Positions 8,881-17,669 of a stretch of 64,000 bases of DNA are shown piece after piece. Every line of letters starts with the position of its first letter. The stretch's first letter is position 1. The position numbers and the translations under genes are program-made. Source of the stretch: Ancrocorticia sp039812645 (GTDB lineage: Bacteria; Actinomycetota; Actinomycetes; Actinomycetales; Actinomycetaceae); NCBI GenBank assembly GCA_039812645.1, contig JBDIAV010000009.1, forward strand, positions 3,118 to 67,117, written 5' to 3'. The notes under the pieces are model-generated. The model was not told the origin of the DNA, searched no databases, and saw only the letters and a program-made list of their open reading frames with translations.

Positions 8881-9363
8881 ATGTCAGAACAGCCCAACCC
8901 CAATTCATCGCCCGAGGACAATGCCTGGGCACAGCCCGAGAACACGTCCCAGGGGGCATCCGCAAGCGGCTCAACGGACGCCGGCACCTCAGCGGGCGCA
9001 GGTTCCTCCACAGGCACCGAGTCCTCAGACTCCAACTCCTGGACCGAGCGCATCGAAGTCGCTTCCGAGCAGGTGATTGACACCCTCAAGAAACTCATCT
9101 CAGAAGGCAACGTTCGCCGCGTGACACTTCGGAAGTCCAACGGCAAGAAACTCATTTCCGTCCCCATGACGGCAGGCGCCGCCATTGGCGGAGTCGCAGT
9201 ACTGGCTGCCCCCATGATCACAGCGATCGCCGCAGTCACCGCACTCGTCACCAAGGTGACTCTCGAAATCGAACGCACCGACGATCCCGAGAATGCTAAC
9301 TCCGAAGGCAGCGACTCTATCGTTCAGGCCGAGATCGTCCACGACGATCCCACAGATAAGTAG
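8881..9363 (+). CDS. DUF4342 domain membrane protein
   Basis: 160 aa. After an acidic, Ser/Gly-rich N-terminus (residues 1-55), the segment WTERIEVASEQVIDTLKKLI begins the DUF4342 domain, followed by RRVTLRKSNGKKLISVPM and a hydrophobic glycine-rich stretch (about 98-125) that could insert in the membrane; the C-terminal tail is acidic. The ATG at 8881 is chosen because AGAAAGG lies 8 nt upstream; a GTG at 8872 has no such site. Function of DUF4342 is unknown. A strong terminator follows. Confidence 0.75.
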   Translation: MSEQPNPNSSPEDNAWAQPENTSQGASASGSTDAGTSAGAGSSTGTESSDSNSWTERIEVASEQVIDTLKKLISEGNVRRVTLRKSNGKKLISVPMTAGAAIGGVAVLAAPMITAIAAVTALVTKVTLEIERTDDPENANSEGSDSIVQAEIVHDDPTDK

Positions 9364-9401
9364 CTTCCTGAGGAAGTGAAGCCTGCTCAATTTGAGCTCC
9401 T

Positions 9402-9431
9402 CAGTGGGCCCCGACTAGTCGGGGCCCACTG
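9402..9431. terminator. Bidirectional terminator between convergent genes
   Basis: A perfect 30-bp palindrome; each half is CAGTGGGCCCCGACT. It lies 38 bp after the DUF4342 stop and 22 bp beyond the stop of the convergent SMR exporter gene, so it can serve both. Confidence 0.8.
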
Positions 9432-9453
9432 CTCATTCTGCTGGAAACCTATG

Positions 9454-9774
9454 TCAGTGCGCGGTGAGCTTGAGTCCAATGACGCAGGCAATCAGCCCGG
9501 CCAGCAAGAGCACGCGGATGACGCTCACGGGTTCGGCGCCTGTCGCCATCGCCCAGATAACAGTGGTGGCGGCTCCGATGGCCACCCACACGGCATAGCC
9601 AGTCCCGACCGGAATTTCCTTGAGCGCCCACGCCAGGCCGCCCATCGAGATTACAACGGCGCCAATAAAAATAATGCTGGGAACCAGTTTGGTGAATCCC
9701 TCGCTACGGGAAAGCGCCGTCGCCCATACCGCCTCGAACAAACCAGACACCGCTAAAACAACCCATGACAACAT
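9454..9774 (-). CDS. gdx: SMR-family guanidinium exporter (Gdx/SugE type)
   Basis: 106 aa, four-helix small multidrug resistance protein. The proton/substrate glutamate is Glu14 in SGLFEAVWATALSRSEGF. The third helix region PVGTGYAVWVAIGA matches the SugE/Gdx branch more than EmrE. Gdx proteins are guanidinium/H+ antiporters. The start was placed at the ATG directly after a strong AGGAGGT site; the frame is open further upstream, but that stretch is the RNA leader. Directly upstream lies a guanidine-II riboswitch, which makes the guanidinium assignment much stronger than homology alone. Confidence 0.9.
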   Translation of the reverse strand: MLSWVVLAVSGLFEAVWATALSRSEGFTKLVPSIIFIGAVVISMGGLAWALKEIPVGTGYAVWVAIGAATTVIWAMATGAEPVSVIRVLLLAGLIACVIGLKLTAH

Positions 9775-9787
9775 ATGTGTACCTCCT

Positions 9788-9827
9788 GGGCCGTCCCGTC
9801 TGAGGTGCGCACTGCGGGTCGTCCCGC
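9788..9827 (-). ncRNA. Guanidine-II (mini-ykkC) riboswitch
   Basis: On the minus strand two small hairpins carry the diagnostic ACGR tetraloops: GCGGG-ACGA-CCCGC (9827-9814) and GGG-ACGG-CCC (9797-9788), joined by a 16-nt linker. The Shine-Dalgarno AGGAGG follows the second hairpin by one nucleotide, so ligand-induced hairpin formation can control ribosome access to the exporter gene. This is the mini-ykkC architecture, which binds guanidinium and commonly precedes SMR exporters. The call rests on the motif and its gene context; no covariance search was run. Confidence 0.85.
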
Positions 9828-9839
9828 TGTGGGGCTTCA

Positions 9840-9865
9840 CTGATTGCTGCGGTCGTGCCAATCAG
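9840..9865 (-). repeat. Stem-loop upstream of the guanidine-II element
   Basis: CTGATTG (9840-9846) pairs with CAATCAG (9859-9865). It lies 12 bp upstream of the riboswitch hairpins within the same leader. On the minus strand its loop contains a further CACGACC sequence, reminiscent of an ACGR loop but without flanking GC pairs. Confidence 0.35.
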
Positions 9866-10149
9866 TCTGAACCTCAGCGCGACCCCGTGAAGCCTCAAAT
9901 AGTTTCTCAACACCCTGGTCACGTGGCAAGCGGTGGTGGCGCGTCTGACATCCCAGACAAGAAGTGGGATATAGCGACCGCCACACAGTCAGGCCGTCGC
10001 ATGCACAACTACAAACGAAACATCAGCAGGTTCATCCAAGCCGCGCGAAACACAACTGGAGTGGAGTGCCGTCGTCGTCCGGTACGTCGTCGCGCTAATC
10101 AGGCCAGCTTCACAGTCCAGCTGTCGCTGCTTCCCACTACGATAGATCC

Positions 10150-11124
10150 GTGAGCATTCCCAAGATTTTGCTGTATTACGTTTTCGCTCCGGTGGGAGAC
10201 CCGGAAGCCGTGCGCCTGTGGCAGCGCGAGCTGTGCGAGTCGCTCGGGCTGCGCGGCCGCATCATTATCTCGAAGCACGGTATCAACGGGACCGTGGGCG
10301 GTGAGCTGGAAGCTTGCAAGCAATACATCAAGCGGACAAAGGAATACGGGCCGTTTGCGCGACTGCCCGAGTTCGTCAAATGGAGCGATGGAACAGGATT
10401 TGCGGACGAGGCGCCACTGATACAACACGGGCAGAATCGCACGGTCCCGTGGAAGAAGATCGTTGATTTTCCGCGGCTGTCTGTCAAGGCCCGCGACGAG
10501 TTGGTTGCGTTCGGTGCGCCCGACGAGCTCAAGGTTGGGCCAGACGGCGTCATCGGCGGCGGCGTTCACCTCAGCCCGCAGCAGGTCAACGAGTTGGTTG
10601 AGGAACGCGGTGACGACGTCGTCTTTTTCGACGGACGCAATGCCTTCGAGGCCGCAATCGGTCGCTTCCGAGGAGCCATCGTCCCCGAAATCTCCACCAC
10701 GCACGGCTTCATCGACGCCATCGAATCCGGCGAGTTAGACGGGATCAAGAACAAGGCCGTCGTTACTTACTGTACCGGCGGCGTGCGATGCGAAATCCTC
10801 TCGGCGCTCATGAAGGACCGCGGTTTCACCGAGGTCTACCAGATCGACGGCGGCATCGTGAAGTACGGCGAAGCTTTTGGCAACGACGGCCTCTGGGATG
10901 GCTCACTCGCCATCTTTGACGGACGAGAGGCCATGGACTTCGCGCCCGAGGCCAAAGTGATTGGGCGATGCGGGGTGTGCGGGGCGTCGTCGTCGACGCT
11001 GGTCAACTGCGCCGATCCCAGCTGTCGGGCGCGCTTCGTGGTGTGTTCGAAACATGAAGATAGTGAGAAGTGCACCGAGCATGGCGGGCGTGTGGATGCC
11101 CGGCCGAGCGCGCTGGTTCACTGA
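10150..11124 (+). CDS. trhO: tRNA uridine(34) hydroxylase (rhodanese-domain TrhO/YceA)
   Basis: 324 aa. The N-terminal domain (residues 1-95) has the YceA pattern GRIIISKHGINGTVGG. The rhodanese domain (about 130-245) carries the active-site loop CTGGVRC with Cys208 and Cys214. A Cys-rich C-terminus (CGVCG, NCADPSC) may bind metal. TrhO makes 5-hydroxyuridine at the wobble position of tRNAs, with prephenate-derived carboxylation completing the modification in other bacteria. The GTG start has no Shine-Dalgarno but lies 6 nt after TACGAT, suggesting a leaderless message. Monocistronic by context. Confidence 0.92.
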   Translation: MSIPKILLYYVFAPVGDPEAVRLWQRELCESLGLRGRIIISKHGINGTVGGELEACKQYIKRTKEYGPFARLPEFVKWSDGTGFADEAPLIQHGQNRTVPWKKIVDFPRLSVKARDELVAFGAPDELKVGPDGVIGGGVHLSPQQVNELVEERGDDVVFFDGRNAFEAAIGRFRGAIVPEISTTHGFIDAIESGELDGIKNKAVVTYCTGGVRCEILSALMKDRGFTEVYQIDGGIVKYGEAFGNDGLWDGSLAIFDGREAMDFAPEAKVIGRCGVCGASSSTLVNCADPSCRARFVVCSKHEDSEKCTEHGGRVDARPSALVH

Positions 11125-11215
11125 GGGTAGCGGTGATACGGAAGCCGGGTGACGTGATGTGGGAAGACCGAATTGCCCAGATTTTCGGCGTTATCTGGAA
11201 TGACAAGGTGGCGTA

Positions 11216-12040
11216 ATGCAGCTGATACAGGTTCTGGGGCCGACGATTCTCACGCTTATCATCGTGTCGTTAGCCGGGTGGACGAGTGTGCGTGCACGGA
11301 AACATCCAAACCGTGCGAAGGCGAATCCAAATCGCACCCGGCTGCCTCGGTTCATCGTGTTCGTCGGCGCGCTTATTGGGCTGCTCGGATTGCCGACGCT
11401 GGCAACGGGGTTGTTGATGCCGGAGTCGGAGATCGGGCCGACAATCGCCGGCGCCTGCATGATCCTCGGCGGTGCCTTCTTCTTTTACCTGTACGCCAAC
11501 TGGTTTGTTGATGTGGGCCCGGATCGGGTGACATTCCGCGGGATGGGCCGACGGGTGAAGACGATCTGGTATTCGCAGATCGTCAAGTATCGCATCGAAG
11601 ATGCCAACGGGCGCCGCAGTCTTATGGTGAAAAGTTCCGACGGAACAGTTCTCAATCTCAACATCACGATGTTCGATGCGGAGCCTCTCCTGCAATACAT
11701 TGCGTGGCTGGAGGAGCAGGCTCGGGCGCAGGCCGCGCGCGAGCAGCAACAACGCGGTGCATGGGGGCAGCAACCGATGCACCCAGTGCAGGAGAGTCAA
11801 AACGCTGACGAGCCGGGGACGCCGTCCCAGAAACCTGTGTTCATCGAAGGTGAGGTGGGGGCTGGCTCATCCAATGATGGACGCGATGGTGAGTGCGCAG
11901 GTGGTACGGAAACCGGCCAATCGGAGAGATGGGCTGCCGGGTATGGAAGCGATCATGGCTCGGACAACAGCCGATCAGGGATGGGAACGTGGCCGTCACG
12001 GCACAGCGACCCTCATGAAGGTCCGTTCTACTCGCGCTGA
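11216..12040 (+). CDS. Membrane protein of unknown function, possible bacterial PH domain
   Basis: 274 aa. There is an N-terminal transmembrane helix (about 5-24), a basic loop with repeated Lys/Arg/Asn-Pro, then two more hydrophobic segments (about 42-62 and 74-97). A cytosolic domain follows with short strands such as RVTFRGMGRRVKTIWYSQIVKY, resembling bacterial PH-like folds, and a Gln/Ala-rich helix plus a low-complexity tail. It starts 91 bp after trhO. I do not recognise the family with confidence. Confidence 0.6.
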   Translation: MQLIQVLGPTILTLIIVSLAGWTSVRARKHPNRAKANPNRTRLPRFIVFVGALIGLLGLPTLATGLLMPESEIGPTIAGACMILGGAFFFYLYANWFVDVGPDRVTFRGMGRRVKTIWYSQIVKYRIEDANGRRSLMVKSSDGTVLNLNITMFDAEPLLQYIAWLEEQARAQAAREQQQRGAWGQQPMHPVQESQNADEPGTPSQKPVFIEGEVGAGSSNDGRDGECAGGTETGQSERWAAGYGSDHGSDNSRSGMGTWPSRHSDPHEGPFYSR

Positions 12041-12082
12041 GCAGTGACACAACCAACCAATGTGCCCGAGTTGGATTCCTCT

Positions 12083-12141
12083 ATGGCCTCCACGGTGACA
12101 TCCCTCGCCGTATAAGGCGCGGCTTGCCACTGAGAGGCCAT
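12083..12141. terminator. Possible two-way terminator between convergent genes
   Basis: ATGGCCTC (12083-12090) pairs with GAGGCCAT (12134-12141); inside lies a small CGCC...GGCG stem. It sits between the convergent membrane-protein and trpF genes. The long loop lowers confidence. The remainder of 12041-12220 shows no gene. Confidence 0.35.
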
Positions 12142-12220
12142 TTAGAATTCGCGCCAGCCTACTCGCCGCGAGTACTGACCAAAGTCTCCAGATAATGCCA
12201 CTCGGGTGCTATAGAACTGG

Positions 12221-12826
12221 CTACTCACCGCGAGCGCGAGCAATAAATCTCCGAATAAGCTCCGCATCCTTGACACCGCGCGCCGACTCCACACCGCTGG
12301 ACACATCCACGCCCCACGGCTTGGCCACCGCGATGGCCTCGGCGACGTTGTCCGGGCTAAGGCCACCGGCCAACAGCCACTTTCCATCCGGACGCGAAGC
12401 AACAAGGGCACTAAGGTCCCACGTCTCTCCCCCACCAGCCTTTGGCGCATCAAGCAGGATGAGTTCCTCACCCTCCGCCCCCACATGAAGGTCGGGATTC
12501 TTCTTGAGCGAGGTAGCCCTCCATACGCGGGGGAAATGCGAGGTAGCGTAGGCAAAGTCCTCGGCCGTGTAGTGGCCATGCAACTGCAAAACCGAAACTC
12601 CGATCTCTTCGGCGAGCGTCACCGCCTCAGCTACCGGGGTGGTCGCGACAACCAGCACGGTATCCACACATGCGCAGCCAGCAGCGGCAACAACTTCTCG
12701 TGCCTCGTCCACTTCCAAATGCCGCGGGCTACCGGGCGCGTGCACCACACCGATAGCGTCGGCCCCGGCCTCAATAGCTACCGCAACCATCTCAGCGCTC
12801 TTCAGTCCGCATACCTTGACGTACAT
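12221..12826 (-). CDS. trpF: Phosphoribosylanthranilate isomerase
   Basis: 201 aa, full length for TrpF. The catalytic Cys is in VKVCGLKS, the general acid/base Asp in VDVSSGVES, and the phosphate-binding segments LAGGLSPDN and SSGVESARGVKD are clear. It catalyses the Amadori rearrangement of N-(5-phosphoribosyl)anthranilate in tryptophan synthesis. A GGAGG site precedes the ATG. No other trp gene is in the window, so it is a stand-alone copy. The adjacent gene is a phosphoribosyltransferase in the same direction, 64 bp upstream. Confidence 0.94.
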   Translation of the reverse strand: MYVKVCGLKSAEMVAVAIEAGADAIGVVHAPGSPRHLEVDEAREVVAAAGCACVDTVLVVATTPVAEAVTLAEEIGVSVLQLHGHYTAEDFAYATSHFPRVWRATSLKKNPDLHVGAEGEELILLDAPKAGGGETWDLSALVASRPDGKWLLAGGLSPDNVAEAIAVAKPWGVDVSSGVESARGVKDAELIRRFIARARGE

Positions 12827-12890
12827 GTTGCCTCCATCGTTCTCTTACGAACGTTCATCTCTCACAATGATCATCTATCCCCAACATTCG

Positions 12891-13421
12891 TCAAGGAAGG
12901 TCATCCCCGGAGACGATAGATCGAATAGCAGGAAGCGAGGCGCGAGCTGCTTCGCTTGCCTCATCAACGATAACGGTCACATTGACGAGTTCAGCGCCGG
13001 TCTCCTCAATCAATCGTTTCGCAGCCGCTGCCTGGCTCCCTGTTTCGATCCAATCATCAACGAGAGCCACTCTCACCCCGGGTCCTAAATGATCAATTCG
13101 AAGCGATAGCTTCTGAGTCTTGCCACGGTAGTCAGGCGCGCTCTCAACCATTGCGGTGTCCCCCGGGAACATAGCGTCACCCTTGCGGATTGGAGAGAAA
13201 CCGATACCAAGCGTCAGAGCGACGAGTGGAGCAAACACAAAACCCCTGGCTTCGATACCAACGACGACGTCCGGCCTATCCTGCGCACTGAGGCGCGCCA
13301 AATCTGCCACGATCGCACTCAAAGAAGCCTCATCCCTCAGCATGTTCCACGTATCAGCATCACCATCCACCCACCGGAAATGGGTGAGGACGTGGCTACG
13401 AGCGGATACATCTGCGGTCAT
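12891..13421 (-). CDS. apt: Adenine phosphoribosyltransferase-like protein
   Basis: 176 aa, the usual Apt length. The family region GIEARGFVFAPLVAL and the PRPP loop VALVDDWIETGSQAAAA are present; the loop reads ETGS where ATGGT is common. Apt salvages adenine with PRPP to AMP. It lies upstream of trpF on the same strand with a 64-bp gap, so co-transcription is possible. A related phosphoribosyltransferase of different purine specificity is the main alternative. Confidence 0.82.
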   Translation of the reverse strand: MTADVSARSHVLTHFRWVDGDADTWNMLRDEASLSAIVADLARLSAQDRPDVVVGIEARGFVFAPLVALTLGIGFSPIRKGDAMFPGDTAMVESAPDYRGKTQKLSLRIDHLGPGVRVALVDDWIETGSQAAAAKRLIEETGAELVNVTVIVDEASEAARASLPAIRSIVSGDDLP

Positions 13422-13597
13422 GGCTCTACCCTATGTGTTCCTACTCCAACCAGCTACCGACCATCAAAACGATCACCGGTAGATCATTCCACAATCAGCA
13501 CCATTAAAAGATAAGACGAATACCTCCAGTTAGTACATTTTGTCCTATCATTTTTGTATCACGCTTACGTTCCCCGCTTAAAGAATCGAGTTACGCA

Positions 13598-14326
13598 ATG
13601 TCGCGCCTAAATCCCGGTAATTTCTCTCGTAAAATCCGCACGAAGGCTTCCGCCCATCAAACCACCGAAATTCCCATGGAAGACCCCCTCTCCAGTCCGG
13701 CACAAGAGTCAGCGCACCCCAATTTCTTCAGTGCTCACAAGTGGCGGATTCTTAGAGGTGCAGGTCTCGTGCTTGTTGGTATCGTCATTGGGACCTCGGG
13801 AGGTACCTCCCCCGCAGACAGCGCCGAGTATAAACAACTCGACGCGAGTTACACCGCCGTCCAGTCTGATTTGACGACCGTCAAGAGCACCATCAGCGAA
13901 CTCGAAAAGGACATCGAGAAGAAAGATTCCACGATCAAAGAACTGGAATCATCAAAGAAGACTCTCGAAACCGAACGGAGCACATGGACAGATCAGGGTG
14001 CCGCGGTCAAAGAGAAAGACACAAAGATTGCCGAGCTAGACGGAAAAATTGCCACTCTGACATCTGAACGGGATACCTGCCAAGCAAACCTGACCAGCGC
14101 CGCAACTGCCGCCGAATCCTCGACAACCACCGCCTCCGAAGAGTCCAGCGAATCGTACAGCTCCACGCCGCAAGGATTCGTCGCACCCGCACCGGAACCC
14201 GCACAAAACGTCTACTACAAAAACTGCACTGAGGCACGCGCCGCCGGAGTCACACCTATCTACGCTGGCGAACCCGGATACTCCGGAAAACTAGATCGCG
14301 ACGGCGACGGCGTCGCCTGCGAGTAA
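13598..14326 (+). CDS. Membrane-anchored coiled-coil protein with an excalibur domain
   Basis: 242 aa. One transmembrane segment (about residues 52-68, GAGLVLVGIVIGTSGG) follows a basic N-terminus, then a predicted coiled coil (about 76-160) rich in Lys/Glu/Ser/Thr, a Ser/Thr/Pro linker and a C-terminal excalibur domain. The latter has the DRDGDGVACE calcium-loop signature plus the paired Cys in NCTEARAAG. The domain is typical of extracellular actinobacterial and Gram-positive proteins. The start at 13598 has only a weak ribosome site; ATG 13676 is a possible alternative. The upstream DNA is AT-richer than average. Confidence 0.8.
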   Translation: MSRLNPGNFSRKIRTKASAHQTTEIPMEDPLSSPAQESAHPNFFSAHKWRILRGAGLVLVGIVIGTSGGTSPADSAEYKQLDASYTAVQSDLTTVKSTISELEKDIEKKDSTIKELESSKKTLETERSTWTDQGAAVKEKDTKIAELDGKIATLTSERDTCQANLTSAATAAESSTTTASEESSESYSSTPQGFVAPAPEPAQNVYYKNCTEARAAGVTPIYAGEPGYSGKLDRDGDGVACE

Positions 14327-14352
14327 CGCCCGGTGAAGGCAACCCTAGGAAA

Positions 14353-14383
14353 GAGAAATCGACCCTATTGAGGTCGTTTTCTC
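14353..14383 (+). terminator. Rho-independent terminator after the excalibur gene
   Basis: GAGAAATCGACC (14353-14364) pairs with GGTCGTTTTCTC (14372-14383) with one mismatch and a 7-nt loop. It begins 26 bp after the stop codon. Confidence 0.7.
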
Positions 14384-14458
14384 TCTTCAACGACCACATC
14401 GATTAACGACCACGTCCAACAAATCTCGGCACCCCATCACTCTCTCACTAGTCACCCT

Positions 14459-14944
14459 TCACTCACGCGCCGCACGCTCCAGCAGCGGACGAACGCGAAA
14501 CTCCATCGCCGGACCGAGAGAGATGCGGGTGCTTGATCGAGCCACACCTGGAGTATTGAGAATCAGCCCCATCACCCGATGGAGATCCTGGGTGTCACGC
14601 GCAACCACGCGGGCGAAGAGGTCGGCGTCGCCGGTGGTGAAGTGGACCTCGACAATCTCGGGAATCCTTGTCAGCCCTTCGACGGCGACGTCCTCCTCAC
14701 GTTGGCGAATGGTTAAGGAAACAAACGCGATCATCGGCAATCCCAATGACCTTGGCGAAACCCGCAGGCTAAACCCTTCTAACGCGCCATCTTTCTCAAG
14801 CCGCTGAAGACGTGCGTGCACCGTGTTGCGCGAGAGTCCCACTGTCTTTGCAATTTGGGTGATGGAGGCGTTCGGGTCGTCGTCGAGAGTCACAAGAATT
14901 TGAGCATCTACGGCATCAAACTGTTTAGCATTTGTCATTTTCAC
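14459..14944 (-). CDS. Lrp/AsnC-family transcriptional regulator
   Basis: 161 aa. The N-terminal winged helix-turn-helix (about 10-60) reads SITQIAKTVGLSRNTVHARL, followed by the RAM ligand/oligomerisation domain with the segment VHFTTGDADLFARVVARD. Lrp-type proteins respond to amino acids. It is divergent from the YitT-type membrane protein at 15031, which is a plausible target; the shared 86-bp gap would hold both promoters. Confidence 0.9.
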   Translation of the reverse strand: MKMTNAKQFDAVDAQILVTLDDDPNASITQIAKTVGLSRNTVHARLQRLEKDGALEGFSLRVSPRSLGLPMIAFVSLTIRQREEDVAVEGLTRIPEIVEVHFTTGDADLFARVVARDTQDLHRVMGLILNTPGVARSSTRISLGPAMEFRVRPLLERAARE

Positions 14945-15030
14945 CCTTTATTCACCGATTAATAGTGCATTTATCCCACCATATGTCATATCGGTTGCGC
15001 ACAAGGTTCGCATGTCTTCATGATCGAAGC

Positions 15031-15726
15031 ATGCAGCATCTGACATCGACCACACCAACGCAACCAGCCACGGCCCCTGCCAGCCCGCAGAACACCGGAG
15101 CATCCACTTACCCCGGTCCAGCAGCCCCGCACACCCACTGGGAGAACCTCGCCGCCATCGCCACGGCAGCTACAGTCATGTCCCTGGGCCTATACATTCT
15201 CAAGTCGTCGGGCGCCGCGACCGGCGGTACGGACGGCATCGCGCTGCTGCTCAACCAAAAACTTGGAATCGACCTCGGTGCCGCAGTGTTCCTCGTGGCA
15301 CTCCCCTTCTATGGGCTTGGACTCTGGCAAAAAGGCTGGCTCTTCACCCTCAGGAGCGCGCTCACGGTGGCGATGATTTCCGGGCTTTCCTACGTGGTGC
15401 CGGTAGCGCTGGGACCGATGCACGTCTCGCCCGTCTATGGCGCGATCGTTGGCAACGTCTTGTTAGGGCTCGGAATCCTCATCCTCGTTCGCCACGACGC
15501 GAGCCCCGCCGGGACCGTCATCATCTCCTTGCTCGCCCAGGAGACGTTGGGCTGGCGGGCCGGATATGTCCAGTTCGCCATCGATCTGGTCATCATCACC
15601 ACGGCCCTTGACTACGCGCCGCTACCCACAGTGCTGTTGTCTGGCTGCGGGGCGTTTATGGTCGGCTTTATTCTCGCGACGAATCACCGCCCGGGCCGCT
15701 ACGTGGCGGGCAAGAACCGTGAATGA
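15031..15726 (+). CDS. YitT-family integral membrane protein
   Basis: 231 aa when started at the ATG at 15031; the frame is open back to 14932 but that part overlaps the divergent regulator gene. After a Thr/Pro/Ala-rich N-terminus come six hydrophobic segments. The stretch GAATGGTDGIALLLNQKLG is the conserved YitT/DUF161 loop. Function is not established for the family. Divergence from an Lrp regulator suggests a role in amino acid export, as an inference. Confidence 0.8.
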   Translation: MQHLTSTTPTQPATAPASPQNTGASTYPGPAAPHTHWENLAAIATAATVMSLGLYILKSSGAATGGTDGIALLLNQKLGIDLGAAVFLVALPFYGLGLWQKGWLFTLRSALTVAMISGLSYVVPVALGPMHVSPVYGAIVGNVLLGLGILILVRHDASPAGTVIISLLAQETLGWRAGYVQFAIDLVIITTALDYAPLPTVLLSGCGAFMVGFILATNHRPGRYVAGKNRE

Positions 15727-15835
15727 TCGACGACGACGTGCACCTCCGGATTATGCAGCCTGCCATACAGCGGCAACAACAATGTCCAAAGATGCACGTC
15801 ACGCGATTGATTCAATTCTGAGCAACTAATTCAGC

Positions 15836-16321
15836 CTATGAACGCTGAACCACTTCAACAAGGAACCCGTCCGGATCCTCCGCCATCAGCGAGATGAAGT
15901 CGAGCTCGGGGACGTACCGGCCAGTGGCCACAACGCGCCCGCCCAGCGCTTCCACCTTCGCCTCGACCGCCGCCGCGTCAGCGACGTTCCAGGCCAGATG
16001 ATGAGCGCCACGAGCCGCCTGGACACCAGCATCCCAAGCGTCCCGCGCACCAGCACCCCAAGCCCCGTCACCCACCACAGCACCCCATGGCTCGTCGTAC
16101 TCAATGAGTTCCAGCAGCACCTCGGTCCCACTCGCGAGGTATTGCAGGGTGTGATCAGAAAGTCGCACCTGGTGAAGAATATCGAGCCCTAGAAGCTCTG
16201 AGTAGAACGCCGCCGACCGATCAAGCGAGGCCACCACCAGTGCCACGTGATCGAGGTGCGACTCGGACTTTCTGCGGGTGCCCGCGGCCTCAGCCGCGGG
16301 CACCATGTGATCGTCAGTCAT
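15836..16321 (-). CDS. VOC-family (glyoxalase / methylmalonyl-CoA epimerase-like) protein
   Basis: 161 aa from the ATG at 16321, which overlaps the upstream binding-protein stop by 8 nt. Two beta-alpha-beta-beta-beta halves are visible: HVALVVASLDRSAAFYSELL and HHLAWNVADAAAVEAKVEAL. Candidate metal ligands are His in LDHVALV, His in AHHLAWN and Glu in FLVEVVQ. A Gly/Ala/Asp-rich insert (about residues 76-92) separates the halves and is not typical. It may be an isomerase or epimerase for the imported sugar or a dioxygenase-like enzyme; substrate unknown. Last gene of the sugar ABC operon and probably translationally coupled to it. Confidence 0.78.
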   Translation of the reverse strand: MTDDHMVPAAEAAGTRRKSESHLDHVALVVASLDRSAAFYSELLGLDILHQVRLSDHTLQYLASGTEVLLELIEYDEPWGAVVGDGAWGAGARDAWDAGVQAARGAHHLAWNVADAAAVEAKVEALGGRVVATGRYVPELDFISLMAEDPDGFLVEVVQRS

Positions 16322-17429
16322 AGAGCAGAATCGCGATATCTTCGTCGTTGATATTGGAGGCGTCGTACCACTTCGAACCGGTGTCCACATCCTTGACTTC
16401 TTCGCCCTTCGATGCAGCCACAGCCATGGTCACAGCCTGGTAGCCCATCTGATACGGATCCTGGCTGACGGAACCGAGGAACGCACCGGAGGCGACAGCA
16501 GCCTTCTGCGATGCACCAGCATCGAAGCCCACCACGAAGATGTCCTTGTACTTGCCGGTTTCGCGGTTAAGCTCGGTGGCATCGCCGGTGGCAGAGATTA
16601 GGCTATTGACGCCGTCCTGGTTGGCAGCAAACACTGCAACCAGGCCGTCGGTGGAGAGGATGGTGCCCGCCGCGGCCTGGATGTCAGACTGGCTGGTGGT
16701 GGGCGGGACCGTCACGACGATCTTTACCTTGGCGGGGTTGGTGGCGGGCTGGGTCCACTTCTGCTGACCCGACACATCCACGGCGCCTTCGAGGCCCGGG
16801 AGCTTCTCAATCTCAGCCTTCGCGGTGTTCACGAAGCCATCCACACGCTGGACGATGGAACCCGAGGTGGAATCCTGCGCCAGAACCGCAACGACGGCGG
16901 GCTTAGCTTCCGTCCCCTTTTGGAGGGCTGCTTGGACATCCTTGTTGCCCACGAGGTTGGTGGCCACGTTTCCGCCTGCGGCTTCGTTATCTGTTGCCGC
17001 AGTGGCGACGACGGCGCCCGACTTGTCACCGGGAACGCCCGAATCGAAGCCGATAACGGGAATACCCGCAGACTTCGCCTGGGCTAGCGTGTCCTGGACG
17101 GCGTCCGGGTCACTTGCCGCGAGGGCAATCGCAGCGGGCTTCTGGTTAACAGCCGACGCCAGTTGCTCGACCTGTTGGGAAATGTTGCTCTCCGCGTCCG
17201 GACCGTTGGTGGTCAGCTCAACGCCGAGTTCGTCCGCCGCAGCTTGAGCTCCCGCGAAGGCCGCCTGGTAGAACTGGTTCTGGTAGCTCTTCGAGATGAT
17301 GATGACCTTGGTCTTGCCATCGGAACTGTCTCCGCTTGAGCCGGCGTCGTCGCCACTCGAACATGCGACGAGGCTGCCCATAAGCATCAGCGCACCAAAC
17401 GCTGCTGCAAGGGGTTTTCTTGACCTCAT
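16314..17429 (-). CDS. Sugar ABC transporter substrate-binding lipoprotein (RbsB type)
   Basis: 371 aa. The signal peptide ends in lipobox SLVAC with Cys23, then a Ser/Gly/Asp linker. The mature part is a type-1 periplasmic binding protein (peripla_BP_4): KVIIISKSYQNQFYQAAFAG opens the first lobe, and VIGFDSGV is the ligand-site strand. It delivers a sugar or related ligand to the RbsC/RbsA partners upstream in the operon. Ligand cannot be named from sequence. A 240-bp gap with two sets of direct repeats separates it from the permease gene, so its level may be set separately. Confidence 0.9.
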   Translation of the reverse strand: MRSRKPLAAAFGALMLMGSLVACSSGDDAGSSGDSSDGKTKVIIISKSYQNQFYQAAFAGAQAAADELGVELTTNGPDAESNISQQVEQLASAVNQKPAAIALAASDPDAVQDTLAQAKSAGIPVIGFDSGVPGDKSGAVVATAATDNEAAGGNVATNLVGNKDVQAALQKGTEAKPAVVAVLAQDSTSGSIVQRVDGFVNTAKAEIEKLPGLEGAVDVSGQQKWTQPATNPAKVKIVVTVPPTTSQSDIQAAAGTILSTDGLVAVFAANQDGVNSLISATGDATELNRETGKYKDIFVVGFDAGASQKAAVASGAFLGSVSQDPYQMGYQAVTMAVAASKGEEVKDVDTGSKWYDASNINDEDIAILLYD

Positions 17430-17669
17430 TAGTTTCTCCTTGTGATTGTTGTGAATGGTTGAAAATCCAGTTGTTGGTTATTGGTTGTTGGTTATTGGTT
17501 GAGTTGAATCGATCAAGTTGTGTGGATGTGGTTCGATGAGTTGAGTCCACTGGGAAGCGTCACCGACGTCGCCGCCGAGCCACGTTCTTCGGGTCGCCAC
17601 AACGTCTGCGCTGAGGCTTCCCTATAACTCCCGCACCCGCCGCACCCATTAACTCCCGCACCACACTTC
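17430..17669. repeat. Gap inside the sugar operon with two families of short direct repeats
   Basis: TTGTTGGTTATTGG occurs twice head to tail (17471-17484 and 17485-17498). TAACTCCCGCACC occurs at 17625-17637 and 17650-17662. The region lies between the permease stop and the binding-protein start. No gene is evident; an attenuator or mRNA-processing site is possible. Confidence 0.6.
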
